Origin: an uncultured Oribacterium sp.
GTDB lineage: Bacteria > Bacillota > Clostridia > Lachnospirales > Lachnospiraceae
Reading direction: 5' to 3'
Assembly: GCA_934279105.1 (NCBI GenBank)
Contig: CAKQWR010000031.1
Span: 1-14,805 of the forward strand
DNA: 14,805 nt
This document shows, piece after piece, positions 6,968 through 13,709 of this stretch. A program made the translations under genes and the position numbers. The notes under the pieces were generated by a model. It saw only the letters and a program-made list of their open reading frames with translations. It ran no database searches and was not told the origin of the DNA. Every line of letters begins with the position of its first letter. Position 1 is the stretch's first letter.

Positions 6968-8524
6968 ATGAACATGAAGCAGAGCAAAATAAAGAAATAC
7001 GAACAAATGTCATCTGACCGGAATCGTATCGACTGGATGATTACACTGGTGCCGTTTGTACTCATCGTGGTGCTGGCACTGCTGTTCTTTCTGCTGCCGG
7101 AGGCGTCAAATAACGTGCTCAGCAGTATCCGGAACTTCCTCGGCGACAGCTTCGGACTCTATTATCTTCTGATCGGTCTCGGGACCGCCGTGATATCCCT
7201 CTATATCGCACTGTCACGCTATGGTCGGATCGTACTCGGCGAGCCGGATGAGAAGCCGAAATACAGCTTCTTCCAGTGGGGTGCCATGATGTTCACAGCA
7301 GGACTTGCGGCGGATATTCTGTTCTATTCCTTCTGCGAGTGGATTCTCTACTGGGAGGACCCGCATACCGTGGAGATGGGCAGTCGTATGGACTGGGCCA
7401 GCACCTTTACGCTGTTCCACTGGGGCCCGATTCCGTGGGGCTTCTACCTCGTACTTGCGGTCGCCTTCGGTTTCATGCTGCACGTACGGAAGCGGACGCG
7501 CCAGAAGTATTCGGAAGCCTGCCGTCCGATTCTTGGAAAGTACACCGACCGCCTGCCGGGCCGCTTCATCGACCTTCTCGCCGTATTCGCGCTGCTTGCA
7601 GGTACCGCAACTACGTTTTCCGTGGCGACACCGCTGCTCAGCGAAGCACTGAAGGCCCTGCTCGGTATCGACCTTCCGGACCGCACCATCACGATTGCGA
7701 TTCTGCTTGTGACCTGCGTGCTGTATACTTATGCGGTCATGCGCGGCATGCTTGGTGTTTCTGTGCTGGCCAATGTCTGCACCTACTGTTTTTATGGCTT
7801 GCTTCTTTTCGTACTTGTCTGCGGAGGAGAAGCACGCTTCATTCTCGAGACCGGCTTCTCCGCGATGGGACGTCTCGCGCAGAATTTCATCGGCCTCTCG
7901 ACGTACACCGATCCGACGAGAAGCACTGGTTTTGCACAGAACTGGACAATTTTCTACTGGGCCTACTGGATGGTATGGTGCGTAGCCGCGCCGTTCTTCA
8001 TCGGTTCGATTTCCCGTGGCCGCACCATCCGCTCCACGATTCTCGGCGGCTATGTCTTCGGTATGGGCAGCACTTTCGTAAGCTTCATTATTTTAGGAAA
8101 TTATAGTCTCGGACTTCAGATGGCCGGACGCCTCGATATCGTCGGCCTGTATGAGCAGACACAGAACCTGTACACAACCATCATCGCCATCATTCAGCAA
8201 CTGCCACTCGCAAAAGCCGTGCTCGTGCTCCTCATCGTGACGATGATTGCCTTTTACGCAACCTCCTTCGATTCCATCGCACTGGTGGCATCCCAGTACA
8301 GCTATAAGAAGCTCGGAAAGGACGAAGAGCCGAAGGGCTGGATCAAGGCTCTCTGGTCGATTCTGCTCATCCTTCTCCCGGTGGCACTCGTCTTCTCCGA
8401 CAGTTCCATGGCAAACCTCCAGTCTGTCAGTATCATCGCGGCCTTCCCGATCGGTGCCGTCATCGTCCTGATCACCGCCGCGTTCCTGAAGGATGCAAAG
8501 CAGTATCTGGAAGAGATGGCATAA
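6968..8524 (+). CDS. BCCT-family transporter (betaine/choline/carnitine type)
   Basis: Integral membrane transporter of 518 residues with about 12 hydrophobic segments, the normal size for the BCCT family. The family's tryptophan-rich stretch is present: NWTIFYWAYWMVW at 325-337, followed by FIGSISRGRTIRSTI. The TM3 glycine segment of BetP (G-x-G-x-G) is here AGLAAD, with D116 at the place where the E. coli choline transporter BetT also has Asp. This favours a choline-like or carnitine-like substrate over sodium-coupled betaine uptake, but only as inference. AGGAG at 6960-6964 is 3 bases from the ATG at 6968 and 9 bases from the in-frame ATG at 6974, so translation may really begin two codons later. 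The gene is monocistronic as far as can be seen, with a strong promoter upstream and a large palindrome downstream. Confidence 0.93.
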   Translation: MNMKQSKIKKYEQMSSDRNRIDWMITLVPFVLIVVLALLFFLLPEASNNVLSSIRNFLGDSFGLYYLLIGLGTAVISLYIALSRYGRIVLGEPDEKPKYSFFQWGAMMFTAGLAADILFYSFCEWILYWEDPHTVEMGSRMDWASTFTLFHWGPIPWGFYLVLAVAFGFMLHVRKRTRQKYSEACRPILGKYTDRLPGRFIDLLAVFALLAGTATTFSVATPLLSEALKALLGIDLPDRTITIAILLVTCVLYTYAVMRGMLGVSVLANVCTYCFYGLLLFVLVCGGEARFILETGFSAMGRLAQNFIGLSTYTDPTRSTGFAQNWTIFYWAYWMVWCVAAPFFIGSISRGRTIRSTILGGYVFGMGSTFVSFIILGNYSLGLQMAGRLDIVGLYEQTQNLYTTIIAIIQQLPLAKAVLVLLIVTMIAFYATSFDSIALVASQYSYKKLGKDEEPKGWIKALWSILLILLPVALVFSDSSMANLQSVSIIAAFPIGAVIVLITAAFLKDAKQYLEEMA

Positions 8525-8546
8525 ATGTTTCTCTGGGGTGACTATC

Positions 8547-8811
8547 CACACAAGTCTATTCAGATGCGGGCAGAGGACAGCCACCGAAAGTCATACGTAG
8601 AAGTCGTGTAAAATCAAACCAAGTCCCTTTAGCGGCACTTAGTGTTATCTCTCACTGGAACCCTCTGTCAACGCTGCGTGTTCATCAGGAAAACGCAGCG
8701 ATTGCAGAGGGCTTAGTGCCGCTTAAGGTCCCTGGTTTAGATTTTACCGACTTTGAAGTATTGTGCTTTCGGTGGCTGTCCTCTGCCCGCATCTGAATGA
8801 AGATATGTGTG
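8547..8811. repeat. 265-base imperfect palindrome (giant hairpin)
   Basis: The two halves fold onto each other almost end to end. CACACA (8547-8552) pairs with TGTGTG (8806-8811). 8557-8590 pairs with 8766-8799, 34 positions with no mismatch apart from one G-T at the outer end. 8601-8621 pairs with 8733-8753 with one bulge on each side. 8626-8642 pairs with 8712-8728 with two mismatches. 8661-8679 pairs with 8693-8711, closing on a 13-base loop. The left arm carries an unpaired insert at 8643-8660. No open reading frame of note lies inside and no T tail follows. It could be a MITE-like mobile repeat or a structured RNA; I do not recognise it as a named family. Confidence 0.85.
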
Positions 8812-8845
8812 AACTAGCAATTCACTGCGGATTTGAAAGGATGCG

Positions 8846-8875
8846 TTGAATATGCCTGCTGGAATATGGTAAAAT
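8846..8875 (+). promoter_or_regulatory. Promoter of the DUF624 gene
   Basis: TTGAAT (8846-8851), a spacer of 18, then TAAAAT (8870-8875). The predicted start of transcription near 8882 leaves a 5' leader of about 55 bases before the gene. Confidence 0.6.
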
Positions 8876-8936
8876 CAAACCTGTTTCGGCATCATGCGTA
8901 TAGGGTGCCTGTGGACGAGAAATAAACAGGGGGAAA

Positions 8937-9713
8937 ATGATGTTACAGGGTTTTTTTAATTATGATAATCCGGTTTGGCGTTTCGTGGGGCGACTGGGCG
9001 ATATGGTGGTGCTGAACCTTCTCTGGTTTGTCTGCTCGATTCCGATCGTGACGATCGGTGCATCGACCACAGCGCTTTACTACTGTACCCTGAAGTTTGT
9101 TCGTAACGAGGACTATGGTGATTTTCGGATGTTCTTCCGCTCGTTTCGGCAGAATTTTAAGCAGGCGACCATCATCTGGGTGCCCATGCTTCTGATCGGC
9201 GCTGTTCTCGGCTTCGATTTCTATTTTTTCGGTCAGCTGATGGGCGGCTCCGGCAGTGTGAAGTTCGTCCTTCAGGCAGTCGTCTTCGCCATGATCATCG
9301 TGTGGCTGTTCGTATTCCTGTATGTCTGGCCACTGCTGAGCCGCTTCGAAAATACGTCGAAGCGCACGGTCATCAATGCGATTCTGATGCCGATTCGTTA
9401 TCTCGGCTCGACGATCTCCATGCTGATCTGTGATGCCGTCGTCGTACTTGTCTGGTACATCCTTTTATTCTATATGCCATGGCTCTCCGCATTTCTTATG
9501 CTGATGGGCTTCGCACTGATTGCCTGGATCAACTCCACCATGTTTGAGCATATCTTCCTCAAGTTCATGCCGGAGGAGGATCACAGCCACGACGGAGATG
9601 TGAATCCGATCCTCGAAGATATCAACATGGATGGTTCTTTAAAGGAAGGTGCCTCCGAAGAGACCGGCGATGCGATTTCCGGATTAAAGAAATCATCGGA
9701 AGATGAGATATGA
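8937..9713 (+). CDS. DUF624 (YesL-like) membrane protein
   Basis: 258 residues with about five or six hydrophobic segments, and an opening typical of the YesL family: a short FFNYDNPVWRF lead, then LLWFVCSIPIVTIGASTTALYY. YesL-type proteins are found in sugar-utilisation loci of Firmicutes, for example beside yesM and yesN in Bacillus subtilis, but their biochemical role is unknown. The charged C-terminal tail (about 215-258, rich in D, E and S) should be cytoplasmic. The ribosome site AGGGGG (8928-8933) is 3 bases from the ATG at 8937 and 6 from the directly following in-frame ATG at 8940, which may be the true start. The gene stands alone between its own promoter and a strong terminator. 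A YesM/YesN pair lies in the same window but about 5 kb away, so a link is possible but unproven. Confidence 0.88.
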   Translation: MMLQGFFNYDNPVWRFVGRLGDMVVLNLLWFVCSIPIVTIGASTTALYYCTLKFVRNEDYGDFRMFFRSFRQNFKQATIIWVPMLLIGAVLGFDFYFFGQLMGGSGSVKFVLQAVVFAMIIVWLFVFLYVWPLLSRFENTSKRTVINAILMPIRYLGSTISMLICDAVVVLVWYILLFYMPWLSAFLMLMGFALIAWINSTMFEHIFLKFMPEEDHSHDGDVNPILEDINMDGSLKEGASEETGDAISGLKKSSEDEI

Positions 9714-9756
9714 CAGAGAAAAGAGAAGTAAAAGAAAACCTGCACTGAAAACGTGA

Positions 9757-9827
9757 AAATCAAAACAGGACCATACAGAAGTCTCCGGCGCAGTTTTACC
9801 GGGTTTCTGCATGGTCCTGTTTTCGAT
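9757..9827 (+). terminator. Terminator after the DUF624 gene
   Basis: AAAACAGGACCAT (9762-9774) pairs perfectly with ATGGTCCTGTTTT (9811-9823), extended inward by CAGAA/TTCTG and outward by AATC/GATT around a bulged C. The stem is long and stable and ends in TTTT. It is symmetrical enough to act on both strands. Confidence 0.75.
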
Positions 9828-9974
9828 TCGTTCGTCTTCGGCGATCTGAGTTTCTCCAGCTGAGTTTTTAACGTGTGATTTTTCTGTAAATAAAAAAATC
9901 CCCCATAAAAGGGAGGAGGGCAGGTGATCCTTTGATCCCTGCCCGAGTATTATGAAAAAAATCTTCTTAAATTC

Positions 9975-9992
9975 GATAACTTATTTGTTATC
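9975..9992. promoter_or_regulatory. GATAAC dyad upstream of a TATAAT box
   Basis: GATAAC and GTTATC form a perfect 6-bp inverted repeat with a 6-base spacer. A perfect TATAAT follows at 9998-10003, but no fair -35 is found at the right distance. The dyad would occupy the -35 region of that possible promoter, a common place for an operator. Confidence 0.35.
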
Positions 9993-10015
9993 TTGATTAT
10001 AATATATAAGTCAAT

Positions 10016-10085
10016 GGTGAACAAAGTATGTGGGTCACGTGAACATTTTGTTAACATTCGAATTCAAATATGAACGGAGTATGAA
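10016..10085. promoter_or_regulatory. Possible direct-repeat operator array, 11-bp period
   Basis: On the minus strand, TTCATA-N5-TTCATA (+ coordinates 10069-10085) and TTAACA-N5-TTCACG (10038-10054) are direct-repeat pairs with 11-bp periods. Weaker hexamers lie in the same phase at 10016 and 10027. They resemble the TT(A/C/T)A(C/T)A-N5 pattern bound by PhoP-like response regulators of Bacillus. They end about 20 bases before the -35 of the HAD promoter. Confidence 0.35.
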
Positions 10086-10104
10086 CACGGGATGTAAATA
10101 AGAC

Positions 10105-10133
10105 TTTTCGAGTACAGAGACTTCTGCTACACT
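10105..10133 (+). promoter_or_regulatory. Extended -10 promoter of the HAD phosphatase gene
   Basis: TTTTCG (10105-10110, weak -35), spacer 17, then TACACT (10128-10133) preceded by TGC. The weak -35 would suit a promoter that needs an activator bound upstream. Confidence 0.5.
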
Positions 10134-10213
10134 TCGAAATGTGCAGGAACAGACGTCGAAAGAACAGAGGATCGAGGTCTGTACCGTTCAGATAGAAAGA
10201 TGGAGATAAGATC

Positions 10214-10888
10214 ATGATCAGAAATGTGATATTCGATGTAGATGGCACCTTATGGGATTCGGCGCGTCAGGTGACCGCTGCATGGCAGGAGGTGCTGGAT
10301 CGCCACTCGGAAACAGAGGGAGTAAAAATTACAGTTGATGATATGTACCGCTATATGGGACATACGATGTATGAAATCAGTTGCATGATGCTTCCGGGCA
10401 TCTCCGAGGAACTTCGGGCACTGATCATGCAGGACTGCATGGAAAATGAGGATCAGTATCTTCGGGTGCACAGCGGTGATTTCTACCCGGGCTGTATGGA
10501 GACGATCGAGCGTCTCCATGAAGAGGGATACCGCGTGTATATCGTTTCAAACTGCCAGGATGGCTATATCGAGACGCTCATCGAAAATGCCGGCTGGATT
10601 CTGGGACCGGTAGAAATCGAAGGTGATGTGCAGGATTTCGAGTGTTATGGCAGAACCGGACAGAAAAAGGGCAGTAACATCAAGCTTCTGATGGAACGAA
10701 ACGGTCTTTCGAAGGAGAGCTGTGTGTACGTCGGCGATACCGCGATGGACGAAGCAGGCGCTGCGCAGGCCGGCATCGGCTTTATCTATGCAAGCTACGG
10801 TTTCGGGACAGCAGAGCATCCGACGGCAGTGATTCATAAAATGTCCGAACTTCCGGAAGTACTAGCCCATATGCAGAAGACGACCTGA
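10214..10888 (+). CDS. HAD-superfamily hydrolase, phosphoglycolate-phosphatase-like
   Basis: Cytoplasmic phosphatase of 224 residues, the usual size for HAD subfamily I. Motif I is DVDGTLWD with nucleophile D8 and acid/base D10. Motif II is VSNC near residue 114. The motif III lysine is K151 or K152 (QKKGSN). Motif IV is GDTAMDEAGA with D175 and D179 for magnesium. A helical cap lies between motifs I and II (about 15-85), as in phosphoglycolate phosphatases and beta-phosphoglucomutases. The substrate cannot be told from the sequence. The start is supported by GGAG at 10202-10205, eight bases before the ATG. It appears to be transcribed alone from the promoter just upstream, possibly under control of the direct-repeat array. 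Confidence 0.93.
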   Translation: MIRNVIFDVDGTLWDSARQVTAAWQEVLDRHSETEGVKITVDDMYRYMGHTMYEISCMMLPGISEELRALIMQDCMENEDQYLRVHSGDFYPGCMETIERLHEEGYRVYIVSNCQDGYIETLIENAGWILGPVEIEGDVQDFECYGRTGQKKGSNIKLLMERNGLSKESCVYVGDTAMDEAGAAQAGIGFIYASYGFGTAEHPTAVIHKMSELPEVLAHMQKTT

Positions 10889-10981
10889 AATTGCAAACAG
10901 AGATAAGTTCCAGCCCTTCGGCTTCCCTGCCGGAACAAAACATGAATATGCGAAGATTGTTTAAAATTTAGCGCAGACATC

Positions 10982-11011
10982 TTGATGATGGCAAAGGGGC
11001 TGTGTTATACT
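10982..11011 (+). promoter_or_regulatory. Promoter of the PfkB-family kinase gene
   Basis: TTGATG (10982-10987), spacer 18, then TATACT (11006-11011). Transcription should start near 11018, giving a leader of about 90 bases. Confidence 0.65.
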
Positions 11012-11020
11012 TAAATGCAC

Positions 11021-11034
11021 TGAAAACGCTTACA
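11021..11034. promoter_or_regulatory. cre site (CcpA operator)
   Basis: TGAAAACGCTTACA matches all positions of the Bacillus cre consensus TGWAANCGNTNWCA. It lies just downstream of the -10, at about +3 to +17, a position from which CcpA is known to repress by blocking RNA polymerase. Confidence 0.75.
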
Positions 11035-11108
11035 AGTGGAAGTGCGCTTTCGGGTAAACCAGTTAGGCTCTGTCGGCATAGTGCGGACAGTTTAAAATGG
11101 AGGAAGTT

Positions 11109-12206
11109 ATGGATTTAAATTTAAGACCAGCAAATGAGTGTGCATTTGATGCGGTTTCTCTGGGTGAAGTTATGCTTCGTCTGGATCCGGGTGAGGGCAG
11201 AATCAGAACTGCAAGATCTTTCCGTGCATGGGAAGGCGGCGGAGAGTACAACGTTATCCGCGGACTTCGTAAGTGCTTCGGTTTAAAGACTGCTGTTCTT
11301 ACTGCACTTGCAGACAATGAGGTTGGCCACCTGGTTGAGGACTTCATGATGCAGGGTGGTGTGGATACCTCCCTTGTTAAGTGGATGGATACCGACGGAA
11401 TCGGTCGTGTATGCAGAAACGGACTGAATTTCACAGAGAGAGGCTTCGGTATCCGTGGCGCGAAGGGCTGCTCCGACCGTGCAAATACCGCTATTTCCAA
11501 GGCTACACCAGCTGATTTTGATTTCGATTATATCTTCGGTGAGCTCGGCGTTCGCTGGCTCCACACCGGCGGAATCTATGCAGCTCTTTCAGAGCAGGCT
11601 TCTGAGACCGCAATCGCTGCAATCAAGGCTGCGAAGAAGTATGGCACCATCGTTTCCTATGACCTCAACTACCGTCCTTCCATGTGGTCCGCAATCGGCG
11701 GCCAGGCAAAGGCGCAGGAGGTTAACAAGGAGATCGCTCAGTACGTTGACGTTATGATCGGTAACGAGGAAGACTTCACCGCTTGTCTCGGCTTCCAGAT
11801 CGAGGGCCAGGACGAGTCTCTCAAGGAGCTCAACATCGACGGCTACAAGAAGATGATCAACGAGGCTGTAAAGACCTACCCGAACTTCAAGGCGGTTGCA
11901 ACTACCCTTCGTACCGTTCACACTGCAACAGTAAACGACTGGTCCGCACTCTGCTGGGCAGACGGCGAGATCTACAAGGCTGCTGATTACAAGGGCCTCG
12001 AGATCATGGATCGTGTCGGCGGCGGTGATTCCTTCGCATCCGGCCTCGTTTATGGCCTCATGACCACTGGTGATGCTGAGAAGGCTGTGAACTACGGTGC
12101 AGCACACGGTGCACTCGCTATGACCACTCCTGGTGACACCACTATGGCAACCAAGAAGGAAGTAGAAGCAATCATGGGCGGCGCAGGCGCTCGTGTACAG
12201 CGTTAA
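11109..12206 (+). CDS. kdgK: PfkB-family sugar kinase, probable 2-keto-3-deoxygluconate kinase
   Basis: Cytoplasmic ribokinase-fold kinase of 365 residues, expected to phosphorylate 2-keto-3-deoxygluconate to KDPG, which an aldolase splits to pyruvate and glyceraldehyde-3-phosphate. PfkB hallmarks are visible: the start SLGEVMLRLDPGEG, the substrate-side glycine motif GGGEYNV (about 42-48), SYDLNYRPSMW near 184, and the C-terminal signature DRVGGGDSFASGLVYGL with catalytic base D307. KDG specificity rests on overall resemblance; another aldonate or keto-sugar is possible. An in-frame ATG at 11097 exists, but GGAGGA at 11099-11104 overlaps it and is well placed for the ATG at 11109, which I take as the start. 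A cre site after the promoter predicts catabolite repression. Codon choice (many GTT, GCT, TCC, CTC) differs from its neighbours and suggests high expression. Confidence 0.9.
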   Translation: MDLNLRPANECAFDAVSLGEVMLRLDPGEGRIRTARSFRAWEGGGEYNVIRGLRKCFGLKTAVLTALADNEVGHLVEDFMMQGGVDTSLVKWMDTDGIGRVCRNGLNFTERGFGIRGAKGCSDRANTAISKATPADFDFDYIFGELGVRWLHTGGIYAALSEQASETAIAAIKAAKKYGTIVSYDLNYRPSMWSAIGGQAKAQEVNKEIAQYVDVMIGNEEDFTACLGFQIEGQDESLKELNIDGYKKMINEAVKTYPNFKAVATTLRTVHTATVNDWSALCWADGEIYKAADYKGLEIMDRVGGGDSFASGLVYGLMTTGDAEKAVNYGAAHGALAMTTPGDTTMATKKEVEAIMGGAGARVQR

Positions 12207-12232
12207 TTCCTGATTGAGTTCATTCAGCAAGC

Positions 12233-12273
12233 AAAAAAAGCTCCCCTTACCTTCGGGTAAGAGGAGCTTTTTT
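12233..12273. terminator. Strong bidirectional terminator after the kinase
   Basis: AGCTCC (12239-12244) and CTTACC (12246-12251) pair with GGTAAG (12256-12261) and GGAGCT (12263-12268) around a TTCG tetraloop. A T run follows on the + strand and an A run precedes it, which is a T run on the minus strand. It can therefore end both the kinase transcript and the lrgAB transcript coming from the right. Confidence 0.9.
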
Positions 12274-12422
12274 AAAATCCAGCCCTATGAATGTCTGTCG
12301 TATTCTTCATGGATTTTCGGGATATCCATTTGAACTAAGTGAGATGTTCCCATCCTGCGCCGAACCTGCGCGAATGCAATCGGCGGTGCTCCTGTGGTGC
12401 CGGTTCTGCGCCCAGAATATAG

Positions 12423-13118
12423 CTAGGCGAAGTTCATCACGAGCGGCACCAGCACGACGGTGAGAATGCCTGCCACACAGATGCTGATGGAACCCATGGC
12501 GCCTTCGATCTCACCAAGCTCGAGTGCCTTTGCAGTGCCAACCGCATGCGCTGATGTACCAAGCGCGAGGCCACGCGCGATCGGATGATCGATGTGGAAG
12601 AGATGGAAAATCATCTCCGCAATCATATTGCCGAGGATACCGGTCATGACGATCGCTGCTACCGTCAGGGTGACGATGCCGCCTGCTTCTTCGGAAACCC
12701 CCATGCCGATCGCCGTTGTGATGGACTTCGGAAGCAGCGTGGAAATGTGCTCTGCATGGAGACCGAAGAGCTTTCCCATCAGAAGGACGCTGAGGATAGA
12801 ACAGAGCGTGCCGGCGGTGATCGATGCAAGCACCGCCACGAGATTATCCTTGACTAGACGGAGCTGCTTATACATCGGAATTGCGAGGCAGACTGTCGCA
12901 GGTGTCAGCAGGTAGCTGAGCAGATTTGCACTTGCCTTGTAATCTTCATACGGAATCTGGAATACCACGAGAATCGCGATGATGATAAGCGTGGATACCA
13001 GCAGCGGATTCAGAATCGCGACATGAAACTTCGCTTTCAATTGTACCGCCAGCAGGAAAAAGAAAATACTTAAAATAAGACCGAAATAGTTTGAGCTGAG
13101 CAGTGCTTCCTTCATCAT
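12423..13118 (-). CDS. lrgB: LrgB/CidB-family membrane protein
   Basis: 231 residues with seven or more hydrophobic segments. Family motifs are visible: LTPATVCLAIPMY (about 72-84), PKSITTAIGMGVSEEAGG (about 130-147) and GTSAHAVGTAKALELG (about 187-202). LrgB partners LrgA in the inner membrane. The pair was first tied to control of murein hydrolases in Staphylococcus, and homologues in Bacillus (PftAB) and Streptococcus mutans carry pyruvate. Which role applies here is not visible, though a pyruvate function would fit an anaerobe with nearby sugar catabolism. The start overlaps the lrgA stop by 4 bases (ATGA) and GGAGGA lies just upstream. A second ATG follows directly and is better spaced. 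The transcript probably runs on to the shared terminator at 12233-12273. Confidence 0.93.
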   Translation of the reverse strand: MMKEALLSSNYFGLILSIFFFLLAVQLKAKFHVAILNPLLVSTLIIIAILVVFQIPYEDYKASANLLSYLLTPATVCLAIPMYKQLRLVKDNLVAVLASITAGTLCSILSVLLMGKLFGLHAEHISTLLPKSITTAIGMGVSEEAGGIVTLTVAAIVMTGILGNMIAEMIFHLFHIDHPIARGLALGTSAHAVGTAKALELGEIEGAMGSISICVAGILTVVLVPLVMNFA

Positions 13119-13570
13119 GCTTCCTCCTTTTCATCTTTTGAGGCCAGTGGACGCTGTGCGATACCGAAGGTATCATGTGGCTCCAGGGAGTGTTCTGCTG
13201 CCTCTGCAGCTTCGTCGTCCTTTGATTCTGTGCGCCGGAGAATCGCGGTTGCCGTGAGACCGGTGATGGCCATGACGAGCACCGTGGAAACGACAATGAT
13301 GACGAGGTACGGTACGATGACCGGAAGCAGGATGTTGATGGAACTCATGATGCCGACTGCAGCCGGGATGAACATCATGGTCATGGTGTCCAGCAGGAAA
13401 TTGCCGGCCCCCTCAACCTCCGGAAGCTTAACGATACCGCACATCAGTGCCGCCAGCAGGAGAATCATGCCATAGACACCTGCCGGCACCGGAAGTGGCA
13501 GCAGAGTATTTAGGAGCTCTCCGAGGAAGGTAAAGGCGATGATCCACATGATTTCTTTAACATATTTCAT
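13115..13570 (-). CDS. lrgA: LrgA/CidA-family membrane protein
   Basis: 151 residues from the start chosen here. Four hydrophobic segments lie in the first 105 residues, including the family pattern of LPLPVPAGVYGMILLLAAL and then FIPAAVGIM (about residue 75). A polar, acidic tail of about 40 residues (EAAEAAEHSLEPHD and on) extends past the last membrane segment and is long for the family. The frame is open upstream to 13663, but MKYVKEIMW at 13570 is the natural start: AGAGG lies 6 bases before it, and the extra 31 residues do not look like LrgA. It is the first gene of an lrgA-lrgB operon with a 4-base overlap, acting with LrgB in the membrane as a holin-like or pyruvate-transport pair. 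Confidence 0.92.
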   Translation of the reverse strand: MKYVKEIMWIIAFTFLGELLNTLLPLPVPAGVYGMILLLAALMCGIVKLPEVEGAGNFLLDTMTMMFIPAAVGIMSSINILLPVIVPYLVIIVVSTVLVMAITGLTATAILRRTESKDDEAAEAAEHSLEPHDTFGIAQRPLASKDEKEEA

Positions 13571-13671
13571 GGAAACCTCTTTTCTTATTAATAGAATGTG
13601 TTCATAAATCAAGTAAATGCCAGTGGGTGAGCTTTCGCGGATATCCGGAAAGAAGACCCACAATGCTCTCC

Positions 13672-13699
13672 ATTATACGCCCATGAAAAAGCCTGTAAA
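13672..13699 (-). promoter_or_regulatory. lrgAB promoter
   Basis: On the minus strand TTTACA (+ 13694-13699, 5 of 6 to consensus), spacer 16, then a perfect TATAAT (13672-13677). The leader to lrgA is about 95 bases. Confidence 0.75.
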
Positions 13700-13709
13700 G
13701 CGTTAATAA

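Larger units (their letters stand above)
9824..10213. other. Gene-free stretch of 390 bases with hairpins, dyad, repeats and promoter
   Basis: No plausible gene is present on either strand. In order it holds a TCCC/GGGA hairpin that on the minus strand is followed by seven T (about 9891-9915); a second hairpin GGGCAGG-t-GATC / GATC-CCTGCCC (9918-9944); a dyad GATAAC-N6-GTTATC (9975-9992) just before TATAAT (9998-10003); a series of 11-bp-spaced hexamers (10016-10085); and an extended -10 promoter (10105-10133) for the HAD gene. Confidence 0.6.

Noticed and set aside
7276..8106. Second + strand frame of 276 codons inside the BCCT gene
   Set aside because: Out-of-frame overlap with a conserved membrane transporter; the translation is rich in R, H and C, as shadow frames are here.
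8547..8811. Reading the giant palindrome as a retron ncRNA or a CRISPR array
   Set aside because: No reverse transcriptase or cas gene is present, there are no regular direct repeats with spacers, and the structure is one long hairpin.
10913..10945. GTTCC/GGAAC hairpin after the HAD gene as a terminator
   Set aside because: A 5-bp outer stem, a mismatched interior and no T run.
12274..12422. Small dyads such as ATGGAT/ATCCAT and CGCCGA/TCGGCG downstream of lrgB
   Set aside because: Six-bp stems without a T tail on either strand; the strong terminator at 12233-12273 is enough for both sides.
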